Origin: Viscum album
Taxonomy: Eukaryota > Streptophyta > Magnoliopsida > Santalales > Viscaceae
Assembly: GCA_963277665.1 (NCBI GenBank)
Contig: OY728142.1
Span: forward strand, 13,034,001-13,098,000
Length of the DNA: 64,000 nt
Direction of reading: 5' to 3'
The translations under genes and the position numbers were made by a program. Under the pieces are notes generated by a model. It was not told the DNA's origin, searched no databases, and worked only from the letters and a program-made list of their open reading frames with translations. The stretch's first letter is position 1. Each line of letters begins with the position of its first letter. Positions 12,001 through 22,540 of the stretch are shown here, piece after piece.

Positions 12001-12968
12001 ATTCCAATAAGAATAAAAAGGTAATATAAAAATGCCTCAAAATACACTATATCACACTACTATTACATTTTTATGAGTGGACTCACTATCCCTCTTGGTT
12101 CACTACTAATCAAACTTTGAAATCTCACTACCCTCTCTACTGAAGTGAAAAAAATATTCCTCCAAAGTATTCCTATATTGATCTGTATCACCTTAGATTT
12201 AGTTCAAAAAAATATGAGTGTGTCGTGAATCTCTTCATTCACCTATGGGATGAATCACCCTTTACTGCGAAGTATTTTCCTTGAAAAAACTCCCTTATCA
12301 AACTAATACTTAAATATATATTAATTATTTAGATTATTATTCACCATGTGATACCTTTGTGTGATGTCCTACACCCACGTGATCTCTTCACGTAATGTAT
12401 TATGTGAGGTTTATCACACACTCGTACTTTGTAAAAGTTCTTACATAGATTTCACTGATATATTTCCTTACTAGTTCACTATTTACCATGTAATTACTTA
12501 CATGAACTAAATAAACATACTCACCTCATGGTTTTAAACTCCATAAAACCCTTTCTATCTTGGTAGAAAAACCCAAAAAAAAATTTCCTCATAATAATTG
12601 TTATTCTAAATGATTTTATTAGATGTTTTTATATAGTAAAATTATATAAACATCCACTGATCAAAAAATTATTGTTCACTTATTCCCTAAAAGGCACATC
12701 TAATTTTTTTATACCTTTAAACCATGAATGATGACCTTCTTACATGACATTTAATGATCCTCCTTCACATGAAATATTTTTACATAAATGAAACTATTGA
12801 AAAAACCCACCACCACTTTCAAAAAAATGATTAGTTATTCTAGGAAATTACTAGAATTTTTTCAAATAGAAATTTCAATAAACACAACAACCCTAAAACC
12901 TAAAAATTTACATCAATTGTTATTTTTTCTAATAAAATCTCCCATTTTATTTGTTGAGAATAATCCAT
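12001..12968. other. No recognisable gene; possible minus-strand copia leader
   Basis: AT-rich, with short frames only. It lies immediately downstream, in minus-strand sense, of a TGGTATCAAGGG primer-site-like sequence. It could therefore be the leader and gag start of a second minus-strand copia unit, but I cannot read a gag in it. Confidence 0.3.
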
Positions 12969-12980
12969 CCCTTGATACCA
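12969..12980 (-). other. Candidate primer binding site (minus strand)
   Basis: The minus strand reads TGGTATCAAGGG, close to the TGGTATCAGAGC complementary to initiator tRNA-Met. It lies beyond the 3' end of the minus-strand copia pol, where an LTR end followed by a new internal region is expected only if two elements share an LTR. Confidence 0.4.
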
Positions 12981-12983
12981 CTT

Positions 12984-13680
12984 CAACCCTCTTGTTGAAT
13001 GAAACCTATGTGCCTTCTTCTTGAGTGACCAATTGTATCATGTGACTCCATATGGAAGTCAAAAATTTAATCAACATGTAATATAAGGACACATGAGACA
13101 AGATATATGTGGGAAACAAGAGTATCATGTGAAATTGATTAATAAATAACTACATTCTCTATACTACCTATTGAACAAAAAAACTTATTTTAAAATATGA
13201 TACAAAATCTTGGGGGAAATCAATATCAATTTTTGGAAACTTTCACATAGAGTATAGACCTTAAAATGACCAAATACTTCAATCATAGCAAGAAAAAATA
13301 TTTCATCAAAAAAAATCCTTCCGTAATTTTTATGCATTGATAGAATAGATTTATAATCACCATATTTTGAAAACTCATCCTATTTATCTACTCCCCCTAA
13401 TTCATCCTATAATAACTCTCCAAATATAAAAAATTACCCATATATAGGGACAAGAATTATAAACCTTTTTCAAATTTTTTTTACCCCTTCAGGGTCTGTA
13501 ATAGTGAAAATAACACATATCAACATATATGAAAAAACACACCATTCCCTCAGGAGTGGGGGATTTTACATACAATCTACTTGGGTTTAGAGAATTGAAT
13601 GGACTATAAGAGCCCAATTATTTCATTCAAACACTTTCTTGGCTATGTCCTTTTAAAAAAAAATTTATTACCTAATATTT
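12984..13680 (-). mobile_element. Probable copia LTR relic (minus strand)
   Basis: Lies between the copia RNase H end (near 13.7 kb) and the PBS-like site at 12969. It contains a polypurine tract on the minus strand (AGGGGGAG at about 13392-13400), so the LTR proper may be only about 12984-13390. No clear TG/CA ends are seen. Assignment rests on context. Confidence 0.35.
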
Positions 13681-14085
13681 TATAGGACCCTAGTCTAAAT
13701 TCACCAACCCATGATCTATTTTATACTTGATAAAATGATATTTTATTTCAATGTGATTTATCCTAAAGTGGTGGACTGTATTTTTGCTAAGATTTATCAC
13801 ACATGAATTATTATAATTGATTTTGATTGATTACATCAATTCAACTCCCATATCTTTGTTTTTTTAATTTATCCATGATAATTGTGAGTAGGCTTGAGTG
13901 GCCAAAATATATTCAACCACAACCATGTTAAAATAAATTCAGTATTATTTTCTAATAATATAATAAATACACAATCTACCAAGATAAAACTTACTACCTG
14001 ATACTGAATTCATATCATCTGTTGAACTATCCTCATATGTATAGGTATATCCCAATAACTCTTATTGATATGTTTTTTTGTACAA
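13681..14085 (-). pseudogene. Ty1/copia RNase H relic
   Basis: On the minus strand a GYTYEDSSTDDMNSVSG stretch (about 13990-14053) matches the GYSDSDWAGD..D.RKSTSG region that opens copia RNase H. FMCDKS (about 13780-13800) matches CDNKSA, and HHFRINHIEIKYHFI (about 13733-13780) matches HSRTKHIEIKYHFIR. RNase H degrades the RNA of the RNA-DNA hybrid during reverse transcription. Several shifts and stops separate these blocks. Their order is the copia order, with RT upstream (higher coordinates). Confidence 0.85.
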
Positions 14086-14960
14086 GAAACTGAAATCCAT
14101 TATGACTTTGATATACGATCATATTATTTTCACCAAAAATGGCTTTACTTGAGATTACATTGATATTGTTTCACTTGAAATGTGTAAAATACAATTTATT
14201 ATCTTATTGATGTTAACTATAGATTTATTTCAATGATCTACCTATATTATGTGAAATTATCCACTTTTACTTAATCATCCTATGATAATTTTATCTAGGT
14301 AGCAAAAAATGTTTCCATATATTTATAATAACCCAATCCAATATATCTCAAATCATATTTAACATACTTATTTTGATAAATAAATATTCCATACTTTCTT
14401 TATATCACATAAAACCAATAAAAATTCTCAGCTCTCCAATTATCAATTTTCAATCTTGTACATTATAAACTCTTTAAACTAATTTCATTGTTATTCATTC
14501 AATAATCCAAAGATTATATCATCGAAATACACAAAAAATACCATTAATTGATCAATATAATTTATAAAATAAATATTATAATAAAATAAACCACATTGGA
14601 ATCTTAGATTCTTCAAATATTGATCCTGTCATTAATACCACACTCATAATGTCCACTTTATCCCATAAAGTACTTTATTCAATCAACATACTTTGTTCTA
14701 ATATTTATGAAAACAATGTAATCAGGTTTTTTGATTTGTACTAATTCTTCAAAAATCCCATTCATAAATGTTTACCTGAAATCTATCTTGAAAAGTTTGA
14801 ATTTAATTTGCACTATTATAACCTATAATTATCTAATTTTCTCCATCCTTGAAATAGATGAAAATGTTTCACCAACTTTAATACCCTCTACCTGGGAGTG
14901 TCCCCTACAAACTAGTCATGATTTGTTTCAAATAACCACATTTTAATCATTCATGATGAT
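14086..14960 (-). pseudogene. Ty1/copia reverse transcriptase relic
   Basis: Minus-strand blocks in order: N-K-VLYGIKW (14650-14682), matching LHKALYGLKQAPRAWY; the catalytic YFDDIIFG (14506-14530), matching YVDDIIFG with both aspartates kept; and GIFIYQNKYVKYDL (about 14355-14400), matching GIFISQxKYxxDLL. Reverse transcriptase copies element RNA into cDNA within the particle. The blocks are separated by stops and frameshifts, so this is a pseudogene. The YxDDIIFG form argues for copia rather than gypsy. Confidence 0.85.
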
Positions 14961-15456
14961 ATAGAAAACAAATCTGTTACTGATAAAATTATTATCCATT
15001 GACCACAAAATAATCTCACATGTCTTATAATTTTTTTATTTTTTCAAATTCTTCATTCATTTCCTGAGCACAATTTCCATATCTTATAGCTTCTTATTAA
15101 CATTTTGTATTTTACTGATATTGGAAAGTTATTTTCTATATATAATATATTATCCTTATATTAATTTTGTTTTTCTAATCATAAATTATATTTTTCATAT
15201 AAATTTCAACTAATATATTTAGTTTCTATGTAAATACATGTCTGACTTCATCCTACTCAGCATCAGTATCTTCCTATAAATCTGCCTCAAGGTATTATGC
15301 TCCCCCTAATAAACTCAACTCTTCATCACTATAATCCTGAAACTAGACACTTATTTGATGAATATTATGTTCAAAATATACCAAATTTACATCATTACAT
15401 GAAAAACTATTGGAAAAAATCCCTCAAGGTATCATTGAAGCATTTTTGAGGTTATT
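14961..15456 (-). pseudogene. Copia integrase-RT hinge region, badly decayed
   Basis: Minus-strand region between the copia RT and the inserted LTR. In intact copia elements this interval holds the integrase C-terminus and an acidic linker. Here I see only short scraps and a GGGGGAGC tract (about 15300). It is placed by context alone. Confidence 0.4.
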
Positions 15457-15461
15457 GTGTT

Positions 15462-16717
15462 TGTTGAGAAAATGGACATCCATGTTGTGTTTGTTAACAA
15501 GGTAGACCACAATGATAATTTTGTTGTCAAAGAGAGTTTCCATGATGATTTTTGAAGTTCCATATATATTTTTGAAAACCTATGTTGATAAAAAATAATG
15601 AAAAATGAATGGACGATCTGGAGGTGGTACAAAATGTACAGATCTAAGGTGACGCTGTTTTCCAATGTTTTTGGAAAAGGGACTTGCACGCCGGTGTCAT
15701 GGAGGCTTGGAAAGATGCGCACCATATGTTTGTCAAGATTATAACATCAAAATATATAAAAGGAAAAATGGTCACCCATGTTTTGGTTTGGGCGTGCAAG
15801 GTGACTAGGGCGACATAGACTAGGGCGGTTGGACTTGCACGTCAAGAGGAGACTTCAAGCCGACACTCAGGGTACCCAAAATTCCTATAAATAGAGGGCT
15901 AACTATCCTCATCTTGGATGGTGTTCAACACTTAGAGAAAATTAGATCTCCATTCATGCAGGTGGTTCGATCACACAAGTGGTGGTTTGGTCGCACAAGT
16001 ATAAAGATATTCAGAAGTTGCGCGTCAATTGATAGTTGTGCGCCGATATTGGTTTGGGTGTAAAAGGGTGTGAGTCGACCAAGTTCTGAGTTGGCAAAGA
16101 GACTGTCGTGCAAGTGGTAAGATGAAACTTGCACTCCAGGCTTGGAGAAGTGTGCCAAGACATTGAGAAGCACACCAGGCTTAGAGAAGCACACCAGTAA
16201 TTCCAGGGCTGCGTGAAAGTTGGATGATTACCCAGTACACCCATGGTAAAGTTTTATTCCTTAGTAGATGAAAGTGGAACTTCAACAAAGCATCTACATA
16301 CAAGAAAAATATGCATTCATTTGTGATAATGAAAAGACCTACATGTCTATAAAATGTGAGTGAATCTTCTGAAGAAGTAGTGAGTACACTTCAGTTGAGA
16401 GAGAAATGAGATTTTATTTTGTGAGTGGTTGTAAACTATGAGGGACAGTGAGTCCACTCTGAACATTGTAAACAACATTATACTTTTAGTGGATTTGGTA
16501 CATCGGCACATTGTCGGTGTATGATCCTTGGACGTATCCCAGTAAGGGTGAACCAAGTAAAAATTTCATGTCCTATGCAAGATTTAATTTCTGTTAATAC
16601 TTTGATACAGGAAAGAGAGAGAAGAGAGTTTTTCTTAACAATAAAACAAGATCAATAGGGGTAGTTGTTTTAATATTTTATACACTGATTCACCCCCCTC
16701 TTAAGGTATCTAACCTA
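15462..16717 (+). mobile_element. Copia-type LTR (solo or truncated) in opposite orientation
   Basis: A block richer in GC than its surroundings, inserted in the minus-strand copia relic. It has CCTATAAATAGAGGGC at about 15884 as a promoter and ends with ATTCACCCCCCTCTT (from about 16689), a signature seen just before the primer site in many plant copia LTRs. The left edge may be TGTTGAGAAAATGG (15462), preceded by GTGTT. The right edge near 16717 is followed by GTGTA, which would be a 4/5 target duplication. Ends are tentative; the internal region is absent, so a solo LTR is most likely. Confidence 0.65.
15886..15894 (+). promoter_or_regulatory. TATA box of the copia-type LTR
   Basis: TATAAATAG in a GC-richer context, in the classic plant consensus and roughly a third of the way into the LTR. 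It would mark the U3/R boundary some 30 bp downstream. Confidence 0.65.
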
Positions 16718-17400
16718 GTGTAACTAAAAAAAACCTTTCCTGATAACTTATTTATACATTTGTATTCTTTTATTTTTCATTAGTAGCCAAGAAATATCCC
16801 TTCACCTCTACAGTATTACAACATCATGTGTTTCTACTTATTGAGAATTAAAAACTTACTTTTAAACATTTTAAAGTACTTAAATATCAAATTAATTGTA
16901 TAAAACTCCTTGAATATAGTATTCCTTTCATTTGGACACAACAAATATCTATTTTAAATGTAGAAAAATGTCAAAACTAATTCTTTACCAAACATATCAG
17001 GTAGGTTTTCACAATAAGTATTATTATAGTAATGTTTTTTATGATCCAGTTTATCCTCTGAACCACATTATTTTTATAATTAGTTATTACAACAAAGACA
17101 TGGTACCCTATCCTATGTCTCCCAAGATAATATTTCACTTGGATGTTTGTGAATTTTTTCCCATGATTAATTCATAACTTTTGAATTTTCTATCTAATAA
17201 TTATTTATTTCTCCATTTAATATATTTTTATATAAATAAACACCTTAGACTTGTTATTTATAACCATTATCCAATAATTCATTCTACAATAATTAATGAA
17301 AATAAAATAATATATATTCCCATAAATGTCGTTTAGTAAGATAGGTCCACAAACATCGATATGCACTAGTCCGAACAATATTTATTACTTATATTCTTTT
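16718..17400 (-). pseudogene. Ty1/copia integrase core relic
   Basis: On the minus strand LGLVHIDVCGPILLNDIYG (about 17318-17376) matches the LELIHSDVCGPM...G start of the copia integrase core and keeps its first catalytic aspartate. Downstream in sense, LLCPNERNTIFKEFY (about 16880-16930) fits the LRSDRGGEFTSKEF block holding the second aspartate, here lost. The core then degenerates up to the LTR insertion. Integrase would insert the cDNA into the chromosome. Confidence 0.78.
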
Positions 17401-17900
17401 TCCCTATAAGTCTTTCAAATGATCTTCCCTTATTGGAAATCATTACATATGTGAGTATAATAATGTGATATCTTAGGGAGATATATAAAAAAACACATTT
17501 CACCATATCCTTCAATAATGTATGTATTAAATAGACACCTCATTTATGGAACAACCTATTTTATTCCACTTTTGATACAAATTACATATCTTATTCTCCT
17601 CTATAAAGATATATATTCCCCTTCATGTGCTTCCCCTACATCAACATTTCATAAATTTTTCCCATGATAATACATATTTTATTCATAAATCATATTTCAT
17701 AACTTTTGTCACATAGTTGGATGACACTAATAAATTTTTGACTAAGACCTTCAATGACCAAAAAATATATGTTCCTCATATCATTTCCCCTAAATTTGGA
17801 TTTCTTGAAGTGAATTACTTTAGAGCATCATCATTGATGAATTTGATGAAACTTTCTTTATCATTTTTAAAAACTATGAAAAGATAATTATTACTCATTA
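17401..17900 (-). pseudogene. Ty1/copia gag-pre-integrase and protease-end relic
   Basis: GLSQKFISVIQLCDK (17703-17750, minus strand) matches the GLKHNLLSISQLCDKG signature between copia protease and integrase. Further on, an HMCNDFQ...GK block (about 17420-17450) matches VCDACQxGKQ, the zinc-binding pre-integrase segment. Both lead in order into the integrase core at 17376. The type of signature is typical of plant copia lineages with long pol. Stops are present throughout. Confidence 0.8.
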
Positions 17901-18639
17901 TATAGAATAAGAATCACCATATATGTGACCATATAATAATTAAATTACTTATATAAAATAGTTCATTACATTCATTCCCAAGTACTTTTAATTTTTGAGT
18001 TTTAAAGATTTAAGATAAAAAATTAACTAACAAAACCCATTTATTTTTCAACTATAGAATTTTTTACACTATATAAGTTTATTCTTAATTATAAAAAGTC
18101 TTCAATATCTTTCTAAAATTCTCCACACATGACACTCTTAAAGATACATCATAAATATTACCATACTTCATAACCTAGGGAAATGAAAAAATAAGAAGGG
18201 GTGACCTCATTTTCACTGTAAGGGATAAAAAATAAAATAAAAATGTATCATTAGTATGAATTGGGTCATAAAATAAGAACATGAACATAAGAGTATGAGT
18301 CATAAAATTATCATAATACATGGGTCATAATGTGGAAAGGTGGTTATAACATAAACACGAGTTATTGATAATGTTATCACCAAATATCATCACTAAGGTG
18401 TTGTAAAATAAAATTACCAAGGTAGTTCACCATGGTATCATACAACATTACCAAGGAATGCTACCAAGGTATCATGAACATTTCATCTATAGATATTAAT
18501 TATTTTACCAATTCATTAGAGTGTAATAGAGGAAAACCTTTCACATGTCTAACATTATTTTTCTAACATAATGAAATCATACATAATCCAATCAAATCAT
18601 AATTAACTCGAGAAGGAATTGGGTTGCATGATAATAAAA
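17901..18639. other. AT-rich DNA; copia gag expected but not readable
   Basis: Upstream (in minus sense) of the copia protease region, where gag should lie. I find no zinc knuckle or capsid motif. The repeated phrases GGGTCATAA (about 18260-18340) and ACCAAGGTAT(C) (about 18410-18475) are local low-order repeats. The last five bases before 18640 are TAAAA, the left flank of the tandem array. Confidence 0.4.
18635..18639. repeat. Left flank TAAAA, candidate target duplication of the array
   Basis: TAAAA precedes LTR 1. The right flank of LTR 4 is TACAA (43580-43584). Four of five bases match, so this may be a decayed target duplication of the founding insertion. Confidence 0.45.
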
Positions 18640-19342
18640 TGTAACACCCCAAGGTTTTTTAAAATAAATTACAATTCATGAATTTTTTTAAAATATATTT
18701 ATAACTATCCTTTAAACATAATTTTGCAGCTTTTATGTTTTTAATTTTGAAAAATAGTCATCTACAATTGTGATCAGTAAGTTATTTGAAGTCTAATAGA
18801 ACCAACTTGATTTTTAGTAAATAGTAAACTACTAATAAGAATAGTAATATGAATATTAATATGATCCAAATTAATATTAAATTGTAATATTATTTTATTT
18901 TCTTAAGGTTATAAGATAATGAGACATTGATTAATTTTTCAAGTTGTTAAAAAATGAGTATAGATTTAAAATTGTAATTTTTGAATAAATTATGATTTTA
19001 TTTTAAAAATTAAATTAATAATATTTATATAATTATTTTTAAAAAATGTAGTTTATTTTTTAATTCTACATTTCAAAAAATGGTTAGGGGGAATTTTTGG
19101 AATTTTTTTGAAACAGTTTAATTTTCAGTGTATAGTAAAAATACAGTTTTGAGTTTTCAGTAAGTTTAATGACATCATTAATGATGTAATAATTATGGTC
19201 GACTTTTTTTATAGTAAAATAATATATTAGGTGTCCCAAGTGGATAATACCATGATAAAATACCATGGTCAAGCTCATTTTGTTGCAAATATCACTAATG
19301 AGGTGTCCCTTGAAAATTAATAAAATATTCACTTGCTTTTGC

Positions 19343-19350
19343 TATAAATA
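19343..19350 (+). promoter_or_regulatory. TATA box, array LTR 1
   Basis: TATAAATACC. Equivalent boxes lie at 26718 (LTR 2), 34185 (LTR 3) and 41556 (LTR 4). In all four, the first donor-like GTAAG follows 146-147 bp later. Confidence 0.65.
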
Positions 19351-20778
19351 CCAACCCATTCCTTAATTATATTCATTACAAATTCCTCATCAATGAAGCT
19401 ATGGACTCATTACCCCACTAGTAGTCCTCACAAGGTGTCCTCAAGACTCCAAGGTCCCAACCTTCAAGTCTTATGAGTTACTCTAAAGGTAAGAGGATTC
19501 TCAACTTCTTTCTCTTTTCCATTCAAGTTCTCTTTTATGTGGTATAAAATTCAATGTTTCCATACCATGTTATTATTTACATTTTATTATATATCTAGAC
19601 TGTATTATGGATCATTTCGTGATGGGTAACCCCTGTCACTTCACTTTTTAATGTTTTCTAAAACCATGTTTCATAGTAGTTAGGCTGCCAAATTTTCTTA
19701 CGATATTTCTCAACTATTCTTTTTATTTTGAGTTCCTTTCTTTTATTATTATTTCCTAATCTCCACTTATCCAAGAGGAATTAATTATCCATTATATTAT
19801 ATATTCTGGATTTCATCATGTTTATGTAAGATTAACTATTATAATTATTCTCCTCTCCCACTTATTCAACAAATTAAAACACCGTCTCTGATGTGTCGAT
19901 TTACCGACATCATGGAAGATGTTATTTCAATTTCTTTTACTTCCATCAATACTGGTCATGAAACAATTTTTATGGTTGAAAAATATTATAATTTATGTAT
20001 TATATATTATATATGGTTATGAAATCTTTTTTTACACATGTTATTAATTTATAAAACAAAATTAGTTCTTTACGATCGAAAAATCGCCAAAATAACCTAA
20101 ACAAATACCAATAATGTTCTAACGTATGAATCATCCTCATGTTAGAATTAAAAATGATAAATGGAAAAATTTATGTTTATGTTAATATTTAAATTTCATT
20201 ACATTCCAATTATGTAGTTTCACTTCCAATCGACAATTATATCCATCATGAACCGATCATGGAAACCATGTAAAGAACACCCCTGAAAAATGTAAATAAC
20301 AAAATATTACTAATAAATATGTCAAATGATGATATAAAATGATCGTATAAGATGTTATAAACATTAAAATGCTTCACTAAGATATTTATAACACTATTGT
20401 AGCCATTATATAATAGTTTTAAACACATTCTAAGTAATAAGAATCTAAGGTAAAGGAATTCTTAACCCAATTTCCATTCTTTGGGTTAACCTTCGTCTTT
20501 ATTCATTACGTGGTATTAAGATTATTGGTGTGATGATTTTTTTATATTATGTGGAACTATGTGTATTTATAGCTTATACACATATCCATTCCATTCTATT
20601 AATTCTCACTCCAATTATATGTTAAGGGAATTTAATTTTAAAATCCTTTAAAAACTCTCTTTAATAAATTTCAAAAGGACTATTTTTTATATGTATATGA
20701 AATGAGTGATTTATCCTGATTAAAATATACTTTGTTACCATGATTTGTTCATTGGAAATTATTTATGTTGGGTTGATC

Positions 20779-20871
20779 CCATTATAACTCAAGATATGTT
20801 TGGTTGAGACCATTATAGCTCAAGATATAACAGGTGAGCCCCATTATATCTCTCCAATGCATTAGGTACTC
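20779..20871 (+). repeat. 31-bp tandem repeat x3 in LTR 1
   Basis: CCATTATA recurs every 31 bp. LTR 3 (35619, 35650, 35681) and LTR 4 (42992, 43023, 43054) also have three units. LTR 2 has two (28133, 28164). Confidence 0.75.
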
Positions 20872-21367
20872 CGGAGGTGGAAGTTGACCAAATGGTTATT
20901 TCATTTGTAAGGGTGATTATAAGAGTGATATGGTAAAAATTTCCCAATGAAACTACATGATTTTCTATGCATATGAGTTTTTATGATTATGGGTTTTATT
21001 GGTTTTTATGTTATCACTTGACTAACGATTTCTTTCTTTATATCCCTTATTGGGTTTTGTACTCATCCCAAGTTTTTGAAATGTTTTTCTTAGGATATAA
21101 GGATGGGTAAGAGAAATAAGAGAGTTTTGATGTTTGATATGGAGTGTTGTCAAAGAAATCATGTTTTAAGTTTTAATGTTGTATATTTTGAAAAAAATGG
21201 AAACTGTTTTTAGTAGTATCCTCTTTGTCAGAATGTTGTATATTATGCATGTAATATATCATAATTATTTAAAACTCTAAACCTAAAATGATCCTCATTG
21301 TGTAATAATGTATGTTTTTGTCTAAAATTCAGGATTATGTAATGATTTAAAGCCAGATCCTTTTTGA

Positions 21368-21375
21368 TGGTATCA
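21368..21375 (+). other. Primer binding site, array unit 1
   Basis: TGGTATCA two bases after the LTR end, matching the first eight bases of the initiator tRNA-Met complement. The next bases (TAGG) have drifted. Confidence 0.75.
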
Positions 21376-21499
21376 TAGGATGATTTAGATTACTTTAGGG
21401 GTTATGATGTTGTTAAAAGAATACTAAAAATGATTTTTACTCAATTGTAATCTGAAATGTTATAGAATTTAAGGATTAAAATTTTGCTTCTTCTATGTT

Positions 21500-22540
21500 A
21501 TGCCTATTCAGAATAGTTTTCCGCAGAATAAAAAGGGAAGTTGAAGGAGGAAACCACTAAGAGGCTGATATTTGTATGAATCTGCCACTTGGAATGGTGG
21601 GAATTAGAACTAATCATTTTTTGACAACAATTGATCAATTTAATCAATTAATAAATGGAGGTGGTATCCATGCTATAGAGGAATACGATCAAACATGAAG
21701 AAACATGTCTTTTTTGGATCATTTTATGAGGCAACATCCTCTAGAATTCAGTAGAACTACAGATCCAGTGATAGCCAAAGGATGGATCAATGCTCTAGAA
21801 AAGATATTTGATGTCATGGGATGTTTGGAATGTCAAAAGGTAATACTATCCATTTATCAGTTGGAAGATGAAGTCGATAAATGATGGTCTATAGTTAATA
21901 ATAAAAGAGAAACAAATGATCTTGACAGTCTAGAATGGGAATATTTTAAGAGCCTTTTTTATAGAAAAATATTTTCCCAAAAATGTTCAACTCAGAATGG
22001 AGAAGAAATTTTGGGAACTGAAGTAGAAAGATGATGATTCTGTGGTAGTATATGAAGTCAATTTTACAATATTGGTTAGGTAAATACTAGATTTTACTCA
22101 GGAATTTGATAGTAAAATTAATATATTTTACTCTAGTTTGAAACCATTTTTGTGAAGAGCTTTGGATTCATGAGAGTTTAAAAGCTATGTGAAATTTTTT
22201 TGTTGTACTGAAAAAGTGGAGATGGAGTTTGCTGACGTGTATGTGCCTCATGATAAAAAGAATAAGAAGAGGTTAGGTTGGAAAGATTTGGGTAAGAATT
22301 CATCAAATAAATCTAGAGGTAAGAAAATCAATTTCCCTTCCTGTGAAAAGTATAGTAAAAGGCATCCTAGTGAATGTATTTGAAATTATGGTAAATGCTA
22401 CCTCTGTGGAAATTTTTGACACATGTCTCATGAGTGAAAATAAAATGAACCAAAAATTAATGAGAAGTCGATGGTGATATGCTTTAACTATAAATAATTG
22501 GGTTATTTTGCTAATTTTTATCTGAACTTAGTCACTCAAG
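21500..22540 (+). pseudogene. Array unit 1 gag relic
   Basis: Decayed Ty3/gypsy gag (capsid and nucleocapsid). Capsid region: FMRQHPLEFSRTTDPVIAK near 21723-21780, then WINALEKIFDVMGC and a LSIYQLEDEVDK segment followed by a stop where the WW of retrotransposon gag should be. A first CCHC knuckle is broken near 22376-22440 (CYLCGNF, stop, HMSHE). The second begins CFNYK and is ended by TAA at 22495-22497, a stop found at the same place in all three units. Unlike units 2 and 3 it reads GWKDLG, without the TAG found there in those two. The true start codon cannot be fixed. Confidence 0.82.

Larger units (their letters stand above)
18640..21365 (+). mobile_element. Array LTR 1 (Ty3/gypsy)
   Basis: Starts TGTAACACCCCAAGG. 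The 3' edge is set by the primer site TGGTATCA two bases further on. It contains TATAAATA (19343), a donor-like AAAG/GTAAG (GT at 19489), the GTTAGGCTGCC module, hairpin-like modules near 19870-20275, a 31-bp tandem repeat (CCATTATA at 20779, 20810 and 20841) and TTCTTAG/GATATAAGG at 21088-21093. No polypurine tract precedes it, as expected for the outer left end of the array. Confidence 0.88.

Noticed and set aside
12788..13024. Plus-strand frame of 78 codons
   Set aside because: Low-complexity Lys/Thr/Leu composition, antisense to a likely copia LTR and primer-site region; no supporting motif.
15432..16556. Several minus-strand frames of 69-97 codons
   Set aside because: They are antisense to a plus-strand copia-type LTR with TATA box and terminal C-rich signature; overlapping frames share no domain.
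18260..18480. GGGTCATAA and ACCAAGGTATC phrases as a possible satellite
   Set aside because: Copies are few and irregularly spaced; no constant period could be found.
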